A DNA stretch of 64,000 nucleotides. It comes from Limnobacter thiooxidans (lineage in GTDB: Bacteria; Pseudomonadota; Gammaproteobacteria; Burkholderiales; Burkholderiaceae_B). Position numbers and translations under genes: made by a program. The stretch is from the NCBI RefSeq assembly GCF_036323495.1, contig NZ_AP028947.1, forward strand, positions 1,922,001-1,986,000, read 5' to 3'. This document shows, piece by piece, positions 17,577-27,133 of this stretch; positions within the stretch are counted from its first letter, which is position 1; each line of letters begins with the position of its first letter. Below the pieces are notes generated by a model. It did not search any database. It was not told the DNA's origin and saw nothing but the letters and a program-made list of their open reading frames with translations.

Positions 17577-18665
17577 ATGGAGCAGCCAAAGGTACTGAAA
17601 GTGCATGGCCTGGACTTGTCCTATTTCACGGGCAAGCTGGAAGCCTACCTGCGCAACAAAGGATTGCCCTACGAACTGATCGAAATGGATACACGCGATT
17701 TCAAACGCTGTGGCAAAGCCACCGGGGTGGCGCAAATGCCGCAGGTGGAATGGGCCAACGGGCAATGGCTGAGCGACACCACCCTGATCATCGAGTTTCT
17801 GGAAACCTTGCACACTCAAAGTAGCGTGTTGCCGGAAAAACCAGCTTTGCGCTTTATGGCCAAGCTGCTGGAAGATTTTGGGGATGAGTGGTTGTGGCGG
17901 CCTGCCCTGTATTACCGCTGGGCGAATTCACAGGATGCACGGCTGATGAGCCACCGGCTGGCAGACGGCATGATGAGCGACGTACCCCTGCCCTTCTTCA
18001 TGCGACGCTGGGCCATCTTGAACAGGCAGCGCTTTTTTTTCCTCTGGCAGGACGGCGTTCGTCCAGGCACGGCAAAGCGGGTGGAGGGACACTTTCTTGA
18101 AACCCTGGATGCACTTGAAAACATTTTGAAAAAAACACCTTTCGTGTTGGGCCACAAGCCCAGCCTTGCAGACTACGGCCTGTATGGCAGCATGTTCCGC
18201 CATTTCTTCTGTGACCCCACGCCAGCCCGCATCATGCGGCTGCGTGCACCAGCGGTGCACGAATGGGTGGCACGCCTATGGAACACGCGGCTTGAAAACT
18301 ACGCGGATGTCGCATTTGAAAATGACATCCCCGCTGCACTGGTACCGCTGATGAATATTGTTACAGGAGAGTTTTTTCCTTACATGCTGGCCAATGAAAA
18401 AGCAATTGAAAACAGGCAATCGCGCTTTGAATTCAACAGCAAAGGCACCTTGTTCAAGCTGCCAGTGCAGCGTTACCGAGCCTGGCGCTTTCAACGCTTG
18501 AGAACGCGTTATCAGGCACTGGATCAATCCACACAAGCCGAACTGAATGCGCACTTTCCTGAACTGGCTGCCCAATTGAACAAGCCTATACTGACACCCA
18601 TCGAATGTCGAATCGCAGGCTTGCCGATCTCAAGCCCCTCGAAAATGAAAGGCAGAACATGGTAA
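17577..18665 (+). CDS. Glutathione S-transferase-like protein (paralog 1)
   Basis: The 362-residue product has a thioredoxin-like GST N-domain (about residues 5-80: LSYFTGKLEAYLR, then MPQVEW and DTTLIIEFLE) and a helical GST C-domain with the N-capping block PSLADYGLYG. It is longer than classical GSTs, with about 100 extra C-terminal residues. The ATG at 17577 has AAGGAGG six bases upstream. It overlaps the TetR gene by seven bases and is paralogous to the gene at 19948. A role in detoxifying or isomerising a hydrophobic compound is inferred; the substrate is unknown. Confidence 0.82.
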   Translation: MEQPKVLKVHGLDLSYFTGKLEAYLRNKGLPYELIEMDTRDFKRCGKATGVAQMPQVEWANGQWLSDTTLIIEFLETLHTQSSVLPEKPALRFMAKLLEDFGDEWLWRPALYYRWANSQDARLMSHRLADGMMSDVPLPFFMRRWAILNRQRFFFLWQDGVRPGTAKRVEGHFLETLDALENILKKTPFVLGHKPSLADYGLYGSMFRHFFCDPTPARIMRLRAPAVHEWVARLWNTRLENYADVAFENDIPAALVPLMNIVTGEFFPYMLANEKAIENRQSRFEFNSKGTLFKLPVQRYRAWRFQRLRTRYQALDQSTQAELNAHFPELAAQLNKPILTPIECRIAGLPISSPSKMKGRTW

Positions 18666-19225
18666 AAACAGACGGACGAACCACACGTGGGCAGGAAAAC
18701 AAACGGCAGATTGTGCAGGCTTTGATCGCATTGATTCGTGAGGGCCATGTATCGCCTACCGCAGAAATGGTGTCGGCCCGTGCCGGTGTAGGGTTGCGCA
18801 CCGTGTTTCGGCATTTCAAGGACATGGAAACGCTGTATCGTGAAATTACCAGCGAGGTGGATTCAATTGTGGCGCCAGTGCTGGCCACACCACTTAAAGG
18901 AAACACCTGGCAGGAAAAATTGATGCACGCCATTGAGCGGCGCGCGGACATGTTTGAAAAGCTCGCACCCATTCAGGCTGCAAGCCTGGTTCACTTGCAT
19001 GAATCCGAATTTCTGAAAAATCAGCAGGTGCGTACGGTCGAATTACAGCGGCATTTGCTGCGTGCATTCCTACCCGCGGAAGTGGTGAAAGACAAGTTTC
19101 TGTTCGAAGCACTGGACCTGATCTTGAGTTTTGAAAGCTGGCTGAGACTTCGCAATGATCAGCAACTAAGTGTCAAACAAGCCAAGAAGGTGCTGCAGCG
19201 CAGTGTCGAACAGCTATTGAAGTAA
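18659..19225 (+). CDS. TetR-family regulator, co-transcribed with GST 1
   Basis: The 188-residue product has an N-terminal TetR helix-turn-helix (SPTAEMVSARAGVGLRTVFRHFKDMETLY) and a helical ligand domain. The ATG at 18659 has AAAGG about six bases upstream and overlaps the GST stop region; an ATG at 18605 would give a longer overlap without a ribosome binding site. TetR repressors usually act on their own operon, so the 17518-17540 inverted repeat is the best operator candidate. The inducing ligand is unknown. Confidence 0.85.
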   Translation: MVKTDGRTTRGQENKRQIVQALIALIREGHVSPTAEMVSARAGVGLRTVFRHFKDMETLYREITSEVDSIVAPVLATPLKGNTWQEKLMHAIERRADMFEKLAPIQAASLVHLHESEFLKNQQVRTVELQRHLLRAFLPAEVVKDKFLFEALDLILSFESWLRLRNDQQLSVKQAKKVLQRSVEQLLK

Positions 19226-19239
19226 AGGCCAAAGGGCGC

Positions 19240-19833
19240 TTACATTAGTCGGTCAAGTAGTGAATCAAACTGCGCAATGCCTTGCTCCCGGCTGACCAGC
19301 CCATCCCGAATCAATTGCCGAATACCCCAGAAAGACAAAATCACCATCCACACCAGGCTGGTGGCAGCAGCCTTGTCGAGGTTCTTTTCTTTTCGCACTG
19401 CGGGCACCCAAAGCTTCAGGATGACATCCCGAATGCCCAGTCGAATGGTTTCAAGCTCAGGAGAATTCAGGCCTGAGCCTGCAATCAATTGCCAAAGCGC
19501 ATCGCCACGCCCCACCGGCATGTCCAGTGACACCAGTTCGGCGGCACGTATAGCTTGTTTCAAATCATCGGGGTGGCCTGCAATGGCCTGGGCAGTGCCC
19601 TCCATGGTGTCGGTGAAAACAACCCACGCTGTGGCACCCAGCAAACTTTCGAGATTTGGAAAATGCTGGTACACCAACTGTCGGCTTACGCCCGCGCGAT
19701 CAGCCAGCGCACTCATGTTCAGCACTCCCCAGCCAGCCTCTTCGACCAATTCGGCCGCACAGTTGAGCAAGGCTTTTTTTCGGTCGTCTTTGCCTAGATA
19801 GGGGCGTTTCTCGACAGGGGTGCTTTTGGTCAT
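19240..19833 (-). CDS. TetR-family regulator, divergent from GST 2
   Basis: The 197-residue product has a TetR DNA-binding domain (about residues 17-63, with MSALADRAGVSRQLVYQHF) and a hydrophobic helical C-domain. It is convergent with the first TetR gene, 14 bases apart, and divergent from the GST-SDR operon starting at 19948. It probably represses that operon. The gap 19834-19947 holds an imperfect inverted repeat (CACTGTAAATATTAGTG), a possible operator. No ribosome binding site is evident before the ATG. Confidence 0.87.
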   Translation of the reverse strand: MTKSTPVEKRPYLGKDDRKKALLNCAAELVEEAGWGVLNMSALADRAGVSRQLVYQHFPNLESLLGATAWVVFTDTMEGTAQAIAGHPDDLKQAIRAAELVSLDMPVGRGDALWQLIAGSGLNSPELETIRLGIRDVILKLWVPAVRKEKNLDKAAATSLVWMVILSFWGIRQLIRDGLVSREQGIAQFDSLLDRLM

Positions 19834-19947
19834 TCAAATACAATCTCGGGTTATGTGGATCTCAGTATGCCACACCACCAAACAAATTGACACACTGTAA
19901 ATATTAGTGATTTAATGAATTATTCGAACCCCACAAAAAGGGTCATC

Positions 19948-21078
19948 ATGAGACAAAACTACACACTGTACGGCTGGCACCTTTCCTACTTCACGGGCAA
20001 AGCCTTGTGCTATTTGCGGTACAAGCAAGCCAGCCACACCTTAAAGGCCGTGAATCTGTTCACGCTGACCCGCACCATCAAAAAGAAAACCGGGGCAGCG
20101 GTCATGCCCGTGTTGAAAACATCTGCAGGCGAATGGATTCAGGACACCACTGAAATCATCGATTACATTGAGTCTGTGCACCCCAACAACCCGGTGATGC
20201 CTGCCACACCCGTTCAGCAGTTTGCATCATTGTTGCTGGAAGCGTGGGGTGATGAATGGTGGGTGCCAATTGCCATGCACACACGCTGGAACTACCCCGA
20301 GAACTACGCGCTATTCGAGCGTGAAGCAGGCAAGGCGCTATTGCCCTGGGCACCGGGTTTTCTGCAAAAAAAGATTGCCTTGCGACCCGCAAAAATGCTG
20401 GTTGGCATGTTGCCCCACGTGGGCATTGTCCCCGACCAATACGCCACCATGAATGTGTGGACTGCTCGAATGCTGGATGCGCTGGACAAGCATTTCGAAG
20501 AATATCCTTTCCTGCTGGGCGCTCGCCCCAGCCTCGGCGACTTTGGTTTGGTGGGCACCATGTACGGTCACCTGGGGCGCGATCCGTGGCCCAAACGTGA
20601 ATTGATTGAACCAAGAACAAATCTGAACGAGTGGCTGGAACGGATGAAGAACCCGGCCCCCTTTGCAAAACACAAGCTGATGCCCAATGATGAAATACCC
20701 GCCACGCTGAACCCGGTATTTGAATCGGTGTTTCAGGAGTTCGTTCCCATGGTGGCGAAAATTGGCGAACTGGCCACTGCGCATGCACAGCAACACGGTT
20801 TGAACACACGCCTGCCACGTCGAATTGGAGAGGTCACCACCACCATGGCAGGCCAGCCCTTCAAACGCGGCGCCCTGCCCTACATGATCTGGATGATGCA
20901 ACGGGCACTGGATCACTTGGATGCCATGCCCCAGGGCGATCAACAAGCAGTTCGTGTGTGGCTGGCCAGTCACAACGCTGAACACATTTTGAACATGAAC
21001 CTGCCCCGCGTAGAGCGGCGCGCACTAACCGTGGCAGTCACCGCATTGCCCAAACAACACATGGAGAAAGCAGCTTGA
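19948..21078 (+). CDS. Glutathione S-transferase-like protein (paralog 2)
   Basis: The 376-residue product shares with paralog 1 the N-domain motif LSYFTGKALCYLR, the DTTEIIDYIE block and the C-domain block PSLGDFGLVG. It also has the same long C-terminal extension. The ATG at 19948 has AAGGG six bases upstream; the ATG at 19915 has none. The SDR gene overlaps its stop codon. The two paralogs with separate TetR regulators suggest related but differently induced pathways. Substrate unknown. Confidence 0.82.
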   Translation: MRQNYTLYGWHLSYFTGKALCYLRYKQASHTLKAVNLFTLTRTIKKKTGAAVMPVLKTSAGEWIQDTTEIIDYIESVHPNNPVMPATPVQQFASLLLEAWGDEWWVPIAMHTRWNYPENYALFEREAGKALLPWAPGFLQKKIALRPAKMLVGMLPHVGIVPDQYATMNVWTARMLDALDKHFEEYPFLLGARPSLGDFGLVGTMYGHLGRDPWPKRELIEPRTNLNEWLERMKNPAPFAKHKLMPNDEIPATLNPVFESVFQEFVPMVAKIGELATAHAQQHGLNTRLPRRIGEVTTTMAGQPFKRGALPYMIWMMQRALDHLDAMPQGDQQAVRVWLASHNAEHILNMNLPRVERRALTVAVTALPKQHMEKAA

Positions 21079-21824
21079 ACAGGACAGCAGTCATCACGGG
21101 AGCCTCTTCGGGCATTGGCAAGGCGCTAGCACTTGAATTCGCAAAGCGAGGCTACAACCTGGGGTTGGCCGCACGCCGAATCGACAGGCTGGAAGCGCTT
21201 CGCGCTGAAATCGCAGCACTGCCTGGGGGTCAAAATTTGCAAGTTGAAATCACGGCACTGGATGTCAGCGACACGGCAACCGTAGGCCCAGTTCTTGAAG
21301 GGCTGTTCGGCGCATTAGGACAAGTGGATGTGGTGGTGGTGAATGCGGGTGTAAACAAGTTGACCGGAGTGGGCAAAGGTCAACTGGATGACGAGTTGGG
21401 CCTGATGCAAACCAATTTGCTGGGTGCCATGGCCACCGTGAATGCGGCGGTTGAATGGTTCAAACAACACGGTGGCGGGCATGTAGTGGGCATTTCATCG
21501 CTGGCATCGCTCACGCCCATTCCAAAACAGGCCGCCTATTGCGCAACCAAGGCAGGCTTTTCAATGTATCTCGATGCGGCTGCCATTGAGCTGAAGAAAT
21601 ACAAGATCGATTTCACCAAAATTCTGCCCGGTTTTGTGAAAACCGACATTGTGGACAACATGGAGCAGTACCCTTTCCTGGTGTCGGCAGAACAAGCCGC
21701 CAAGGAAATGGCCAATCACATTGAAAAGCGCCGCTCAGTGGGCGTGGTACCCGGCTACCCCTGGAAAATTTTGAAACCGCTATTGGCCAACATGCCTTCC
21801 GGCGTGTGGCGCTACATGAAGTAA
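21075..21824 (+). CDS. Short-chain dehydrogenase/reductase, TTG start
   Basis: The 249-residue product is a classical SDR with TGASSGIG at residues 8-15, VNAG near the middle, SSLAS, and the active-site motif AYCATKAG. The start is TTG at 21075, overlapping the GST stop codon, with GGAG about eight bases upstream, so translation is coupled. The next gene begins at the base after its stop codon. Substrate unknown; the genes on either side give no firm clue. Confidence 0.88.
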   Translation: MNRTAVITGASSGIGKALALEFAKRGYNLGLAARRIDRLEALRAEIAALPGGQNLQVEITALDVSDTATVGPVLEGLFGALGQVDVVVVNAGVNKLTGVGKGQLDDELGLMQTNLLGAMATVNAAVEWFKQHGGGHVVGISSLASLTPIPKQAAYCATKAGFSMYLDAAAIELKKYKIDFTKILPGFVKTDIVDNMEQYPFLVSAEQAAKEMANHIEKRRSVGVVPGYPWKILKPLLANMPSGVWRYMK

Positions 21825-22634
21825 ATGCACATGATGAAGACCTCCTGGTCAGCCTTGGGTTTTGTGATCGTGGCAGCAGCCATTGGCTTGCTTGAATGGC
21901 AAAGCGCTCAAAGTCCGCCAAGCAATGAACTTGTTTTGTCGGAGTCGCAGCGTGCCTTTGTGCGTGAACAAGTGTTGCAGGCTGGCGCGCAAGGGCCGGC
22001 AACGAGCACTTATGAGCAAGCCATGGCCAATTACATCGACGAAGAAATTTTGTACCGCGAAGGCCTGAAGCTGGGTCTTGAGAAAGACGACCTCATCGTT
22101 AAACGACGTGTGGTACAGAAAATGCGCTTCCTGCTGGAAGACATGACACCCATTGCTCCCCCTACTGCGGAACAGTTACAAGCCTGGCTGGACCAAAATC
22201 CGCAAAAGTATCAAACCGAACAGACCATCCTGTTTGATCATCATTTTTTCAGTCGTGGAAAACGGGGCGATGATTCAGTTTATCAAGCCAGTGCGGCCCG
22301 TGATGAATTGATGAAAGGTCAAACCATCACAGCAGACCCCTTTCCCTTGCAGGTTGGCGTCTTGCTCACCATGGAAAGTGTGACCAAAGAAATAGGTCAG
22401 CAAGCAAGCGATGCATTGTTTGAGCTTCCTGTTGGGCAATGGTCAACACCTATTTCCTCGGCACTGGGTCTACACCTGTTCAAGGTGCAGGAACGGAACT
22501 CCGGCCGCACCATGACAGTGGACGAAGCAGGAAGCCAATTGCGTTCCGACCTCATGGCTGCTCAACGCAAAGAAGTCAATGAAGCCGGTCTTGCTGCACT
22601 GCGCGCCACGTACACCATCAAGGATGTGCCATGA
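21825..22634 (+). CDS. Membrane-anchored parvulin-type peptidyl-prolyl isomerase
   Basis: The 269-residue product has an N-terminal hydrophobic anchor (about residues 8-24), a SurA/PpiC-like helical chaperone part (YIDEEILYREGLKLGL) and a parvulin-like region whose end is clear (LPVGQWSTPISSALGLHLFKV). It would fold or escort exported proteins in the periplasm. The ATG directly follows the SDR stop codon; a second ATG lies two codons later. It overlaps the HupE/UreJ gene by four bases. In my experience such foldases recur next to HupE/UreJ and DUF3604 genes, so a dedicated client is likely. Confidence 0.8.
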   Translation: MHMMKTSWSALGFVIVAAAIGLLEWQSAQSPPSNELVLSESQRAFVREQVLQAGAQGPATSTYEQAMANYIDEEILYREGLKLGLEKDDLIVKRRVVQKMRFLLEDMTPIAPPTAEQLQAWLDQNPQKYQTEQTILFDHHFFSRGKRGDDSVYQASAARDELMKGQTITADPFPLQVGVLLTMESVTKEIGQQASDALFELPVGQWSTPISSALGLHLFKVQERNSGRTMTVDEAGSQLRSDLMAAQRKEVNEAGLAALRATYTIKDVP

Positions 22635-23653
22635 AAGCATGGTGGCGCAACGTGGCTGTTCTACTTGTCTTGTTGACCATAGGGCAAACAGGGCAAATAG
22701 GGCAGCACGTGCATGCGCACGAAATGGGTACATCCGCCCTGCTGCTGCACGAAACTAAACAAGGTTCGGGTCAACTGGTTTTTAAACGCACCTTGGCTGC
22801 TGACGGCAAGGTTCCTCCAATCGACTTCCAGTTTCAGCCCGCCTGTGAACTGCGTGATATCAACACGGAATGGGAAGACAACCTCGAGGTGATTCAACGC
22901 GGCAGTTTTCACTGCAATGCGCCGCTGAAGCAACATAATGTATTGGCAACGGGATTCACCCGCCTGGCACCTGATTTGATTGTGCTCGCCACCCCCCTGA
23001 ACACCCAACGCATTCATACCGTACTCACCCCCAAGGAAACAAGTCTCGGGCTGGGTAGCCACGCCAACACCACCGCACCACTCGAATACCTGTCCATCGG
23101 CATTGAACACATTGTGTTTGGTTGGGACCATGTGCTGTTTGTCACCGGTTTGTATTTGTTGTGGAAGCGCCGCAAACAGACCGTGCCTCAACTTGTTGGG
23201 CAATTCACCCTGTTCACCGTGGGACACAGCCTGACCCTGGCCATGCTGGTGTTGGGTTTGATCGCAGTGCCCACTCGGGCTATTGAAGCCTGGATCGCGC
23301 TCAGCGTGTTTTGGCTGGCCTGGGAATTGATTCGGCCAGCCCCTGCAAGCAAGGCTGGCTGGTCGCATTTGCTCCTGATTGCGGCGTTTGGTTTGCTGCA
23401 TGGATCGGGCTTTGCACTTTCAATGGAAGAGCGTGGCTTTCCAGAAGATGCCCTGCTGTTCACCTTGCTGCTGTTCAACCTGGGCATTGAAATTGGCCAA
23501 TTGTGGATTGTTACTGTACTGGCCACTGCTTTCGCATTGCTTGAAAAAGCACATTACCCGACTTGGACTCGCCTTGCGCAATATGCCCTCACCCTGCTTG
23601 TCGGCGGTGCCGCACTTTACTGGACTGTTGAAAGGATTCACGGCTATGTTTGA
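22631..23653 (+). CDS. HupE/UreJ-family membrane protein
   Basis: The 340-residue product has a signal peptide or first helix (residues 8-28), a periplasmic beta-rich N-domain of about 130 residues and a C-terminal membrane domain of about seven helices. Conserved polar membrane motifs are GIEHIVFGWDHVLF, FTVGHSLTL and LLHGSGFA. These His/Asp motifs are typical of HupE/UreJ proteins, which include nickel permeases; here the metal is unproven. It overlaps the foldase gene by four bases (ATGA) and the DUF3604 gene by eight bases. Confidence 0.85.
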   Translation: MKAWWRNVAVLLVLLTIGQTGQIGQHVHAHEMGTSALLLHETKQGSGQLVFKRTLAADGKVPPIDFQFQPACELRDINTEWEDNLEVIQRGSFHCNAPLKQHNVLATGFTRLAPDLIVLATPLNTQRIHTVLTPKETSLGLGSHANTTAPLEYLSIGIEHIVFGWDHVLFVTGLYLLWKRRKQTVPQLVGQFTLFTVGHSLTLAMLVLGLIAVPTRAIEAWIALSVFWLAWELIRPAPASKAGWSHLLLIAAFGLLHGSGFALSMEERGFPEDALLFTLLLFNLGIEIGQLWIVTVLATAFALLEKAHYPTWTRLAQYALTLLVGGAALYWTVERIHGYV

Positions 23654-25970
23654 TTCATACAAGCCTTGGGTGAACAAGGTATTGCCAGCGTTATTGGTGA
23701 CAGGGCTTTTGACTGGCTGCCTGAGTTCTGAACCAGACAGCAGCGCACAGAACAACACCCCCGCCCCGGTCACACCGGCGGAACGGCCAAAAGATGCGGA
23801 ATGCGTGGGCAGCAGCGTACGCAAGCAAGCTTTTTTTGGCGATTTGCATATTCACACCAAGCTGTCGTTTGATGCGTATTTTTTCAATTCCATCAACGGC
23901 CCGCGCGAAGCCTACCAGTTTGCCAAGGGTGAGAATGCTTTTCTGCCTTCAGGTGAAAACCCTGACACACCCATGCGCCAGATCAACATTGGCCGCCCTC
24001 TCGACTTTGCCGCAGTGACCGAACACGCGGAACAACTGGGTACCTTCTCCAATATTTGCGAACTTCAAGGCAATTTGCCAGCGGGTACCAACCCGGCCTG
24101 CAGTGTGCTTGGTCAGGTGATTCGGGACAATGTGTCCGTATTCATCACGGGTAACGTGCCCTTGTATTTGCAGGTGGTCACCGGTGCTGGAAGCCTGGTG
24201 CCCAGCACACGCACCTGGGAAGAAATTCAGGCCATTGCCAACGAAGAAAACCAGCCCTGCAAATTCACTACCTTCAATGGTTATGAATTTTCTTCCAACA
24301 AGGGCGGACAGGTGTTGCATCGCAATGTGATATTCGCGGGTACCAGGGTACCAGCCGATGTGATCAGTTCAACCCCCCTGATTCCAACCACCAACAACAC
24401 CAATGACGAGTGGAATCTTTTTGACCGGCTTAAAACTGAATGCCTCGATGTGGATGGCTGCGATGTGGTCACCATCCCCCACAGCACCAATCAAAGCGAT
24501 GGGCGGTTTGCCCGCCCACGACAAGCGGATACCGGCCTGCCACTGGCCCGCAACAACGCCACGCTGACCGCAGCAGACGCCACCCTGCGCAATACACTGG
24601 ACCGCCTGTTTGAAATTGTTCAGCACAAAGGGGCCAGTGAATGCATCACCGGTTTCAGCAAGGGGCTGACAGGTGGTGAAGAATCAGGTTGCGGATTTGA
24701 AGAATGGAAAACGCTGTGCAAAGGCGCAGCAGACGACCCTGCAGAATGTGCCAAAGTGTGCAAAGGCAGCGCCAACGATCCACTTTTTTGCCAGGTCAAC
24801 AGGCTGCAGGGCAAAGGCAAAAGCATTCATGCCGTTGATGCTTGCACGAACAGTGACATCGGTGGGTCCACCCCGGGCGACTGTACCAGCCCCCTTGATT
24901 ACGCCCGCAACGTGCTGCCTGAAGGCAGCGTGATTGAACGCAAACTGGGAGTGAACCCTTACCAGTATGGCTTCATCGGTTCCAGCGACACCCACAACGG
25001 CATTGCAGGCAACACCGATAAAACGAAATTTGCGAAAAACTCCGGGCATGGTGGCGTACTGGATGACGAACCCAATGAAGCACTGGGCAATTGGGAATGC
25101 AGGCAACAGCCCCTGCCCACCGATTCCATCACTGGGTTCAAGATACCGTTCAGTGTGGAATCAGCCAGCGACCCCAACCGCTGCGCCGACCGCGTATTCA
25201 ACCCGGTTGCATCCAACTTCACGCCGGGTGGATTGGCTGGCGTTTGGGCACGCGAAAACACGCGCAAGGAGATTTTTGCAGCCTTGAAACGCAGGGAAAC
25301 CTTTGCCACCTCGGGTTCGCGCATGCGAATTCGTACACTGGCGTCAAGAACCCCCTTACCCGGTAATATTTGCGAGCAATTGGCTTCAGGCCGAAGCCCG
25401 ATTGAAGAAGGCCTGGTGGACGGTGTGCCCATGGGTGGCACGCTGAATCTAAATGGTCAAGCCACTGGCACTGGCCCCTACATCGTGGCATACGCCATTC
25501 AGGACCCGGGTGGGGACGAGGCCGGAATACCATTGCAACGCCTTGAACTGATCAAAACCTGGGCTGACAAGGCCGGTGAATTGAAACAACAGGTGTTGAG
25601 GCTGGCAGAAAATGCCGGCGCACCGCAGCCCAATTCAGATTGCAGCATTCAGCAACAAGGGCCGGAACAAATGTGCGCTGTTTTTCACGACACACAGTTC
25701 AACGCCGACACCGGGGCCAGCTACTACGCCCGCGCGCTTGAAAACAATTCCTGCCGCTGGACCACCAAGATGTGTACCGCCAAGGGCGTTCAATGCGAAG
25801 CACTTCAGCCGGGCAACGGCCTGTTCAGTGCGCAAAGCGGTTTTGCGGGCTACGAGGGCTGCTGCCGAATTGAAGGGGAACCCGGTTCTTTCCGCGGCGA
25901 CTTCCGGTTCATCACCCAGCAGGAACGCGCGTGGAGTTCGCCCATCTGGGTTGAAGGCAAGACCCGTTAA
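23646..25970 (+). CDS. DUF3604 lipoprotein, PHP-like predicted metal hydrolase
   Basis: The 774-residue product has a lipoprotein signal with lipobox LTGC (Cys25). The DUF3604 domain shows PHP-like metal motifs: GDLHIHTKLSFDAY (residues 65-78), AAVTEHAEQLG, TIPHSTNQ and GSSDTHNG. It is therefore probably a metal-dependent phosphoesterase or related hydrolase anchored in the periplasm. A Cys-rich segment lies near residues 353-380. The ATG at 23646 overlaps the end of the HupE/UreJ gene by eight bases; an open frame extends further back but only antisense to real coding. Substrate unknown. Confidence 0.85.
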   Translation: MFDSYKPWVNKVLPALLVTGLLTGCLSSEPDSSAQNNTPAPVTPAERPKDAECVGSSVRKQAFFGDLHIHTKLSFDAYFFNSINGPREAYQFAKGENAFLPSGENPDTPMRQINIGRPLDFAAVTEHAEQLGTFSNICELQGNLPAGTNPACSVLGQVIRDNVSVFITGNVPLYLQVVTGAGSLVPSTRTWEEIQAIANEENQPCKFTTFNGYEFSSNKGGQVLHRNVIFAGTRVPADVISSTPLIPTTNNTNDEWNLFDRLKTECLDVDGCDVVTIPHSTNQSDGRFARPRQADTGLPLARNNATLTAADATLRNTLDRLFEIVQHKGASECITGFSKGLTGGEESGCGFEEWKTLCKGAADDPAECAKVCKGSANDPLFCQVNRLQGKGKSIHAVDACTNSDIGGSTPGDCTSPLDYARNVLPEGSVIERKLGVNPYQYGFIGSSDTHNGIAGNTDKTKFAKNSGHGGVLDDEPNEALGNWECRQQPLPTDSITGFKIPFSVESASDPNRCADRVFNPVASNFTPGGLAGVWARENTRKEIFAALKRRETFATSGSRMRIRTLASRTPLPGNICEQLASGRSPIEEGLVDGVPMGGTLNLNGQATGTGPYIVAYAIQDPGGDEAGIPLQRLELIKTWADKAGELKQQVLRLAENAGAPQPNSDCSIQQQGPEQMCAVFHDTQFNADTGASYYARALENNSCRWTTKMCTAKGVQCEALQPGNGLFSAQSGFAGYEGCCRIEGEPGSFRGDFRFITQQERAWSSPIWVEGKTR

Positions 25971-26001
25971 TCCCATCAAATAAAAACAACAGGACAAACC
26001 C

Positions 26002-27069
26002 ATGTTCAGAAAACTGCTACTTGCCTCCATTGCCTTGATCTTGCTGGGCGGCGGCATTGCCTACCTGCAACGCACCCCGATTGCCATGGCACTGGTTGAA
26101 AAAATTGTGGGCGAGCGCATGCAAGACCCGCTGGCGCGACTGGAAGATGGGCTTCACGTAGGTCTGTGCGGAACAGGCTCGCCGTTTCCTGACCCCGACC
26201 GCGCTGCACCGTGTACCTTGGTGATTGCTGGCAAGGACATGTTTTTGTTCGACGCAGGCAGCGCCGCCGCCAAGCAGATCAGCATCATGCGTTTTTCCAC
26301 CGGGCAGTTGAAAGGCGTTTTCATCACCCACTTTCATTCCGACCACATCGACGGGCTGGGCGAAGTATTGATGACCCGCTGGGCACAACACACCGAAGGG
26401 CAACGCCTTACCGTGCATGGCCCCAACGGCATTTCAAATGTTCTGCAAGGCTTCAAGCAGGCCTACACGGCCGACACCGGTTACCGAACAGCCCACCATG
26501 GCGCAGCCATCATGCCCAATGAACTGGCTGGGGCAGATGTCAATGAATTTTCAGTGCAAAAAGGCCAGTACACCACCGTGTTGCAGCAACCAGACCTTCT
26601 GATTGAAGCTTTCGCAGTAAATCACCAGCCCATCAGCCCGGCCGTGGGCTATCGAATCAATTACAAAGGCCGCACCGTGGTACTCAGTGGTGATACCACC
26701 GGTGATGAACAGGTGAAAGACGCAGCACGCAATGCGGACCTTTTGATTCATGAAGCCTTGAGCCCGGAATTGGTAGGCAAGTTGCAGGAAGCCGCCTTGA
26801 ACAACAAGCGCAGCAAGCTGGCCAAGATTTTTGCGGACATCCCGAACTACCATGCTACCCCGCTCGACGTGGCTGAACTGGCCCAGGAAGCCGGTGTGGG
26901 CCATGTGGTGCTCAGCCACATTGTGCCCCCACTGCCCCTGCCACCCTTGCGGGAAGTCTTTCTTGGAAAGGCGCCAGAAATTTTTAAGGGTCCATTCCGC
27001 ATTGGCGAAGACGGCGATTTCATCACCCTTCCAGCCGGGTCGAAAGACGTCATTTACAGCCGTCGATAA
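26002..27069 (+). CDS. Metallo-beta-lactamase-fold hydrolase (RNase Z/arylsulfatase-like)
   Basis: The 355-residue product has an N-terminal hydrophobic segment (residues 4-21), then an MBL domain with the zinc motif HFHSDH (residues 110-115), GDTTGDE and a final His in LSHIVPP. The layout resembles RNase Z-like and arylsulfatase-like members, not beta-lactamases. The anchor points to the periplasm. The ATG at 26002 has AGGA seven bases upstream and follows the DUF3604 gene by 31 bases, so it may belong to the same transcript. Substrate unknown. Confidence 0.85.
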   Translation: MFRKLLLASIALILLGGGIAYLQRTPIAMALVEKIVGERMQDPLARLEDGLHVGLCGTGSPFPDPDRAAPCTLVIAGKDMFLFDAGSAAAKQISIMRFSTGQLKGVFITHFHSDHIDGLGEVLMTRWAQHTEGQRLTVHGPNGISNVLQGFKQAYTADTGYRTAHHGAAIMPNELAGADVNEFSVQKGQYTTVLQQPDLLIEAFAVNHQPISPAVGYRINYKGRTVVLSGDTTGDEQVKDAARNADLLIHEALSPELVGKLQEAALNNKRSKLAKIFADIPNYHATPLDVAELAQEAGVGHVVLSHIVPPLPLPPLREVFLGKAPEIFKGPFRIGEDGDFITLPAGSKDVIYSRR

Positions 27070-27133
27070 AAAAATTTCCAATTAGACAAGATTTCTTGTT
27101 ACATTTGAAAAAAATGAAAATTGGAGACAAAAC

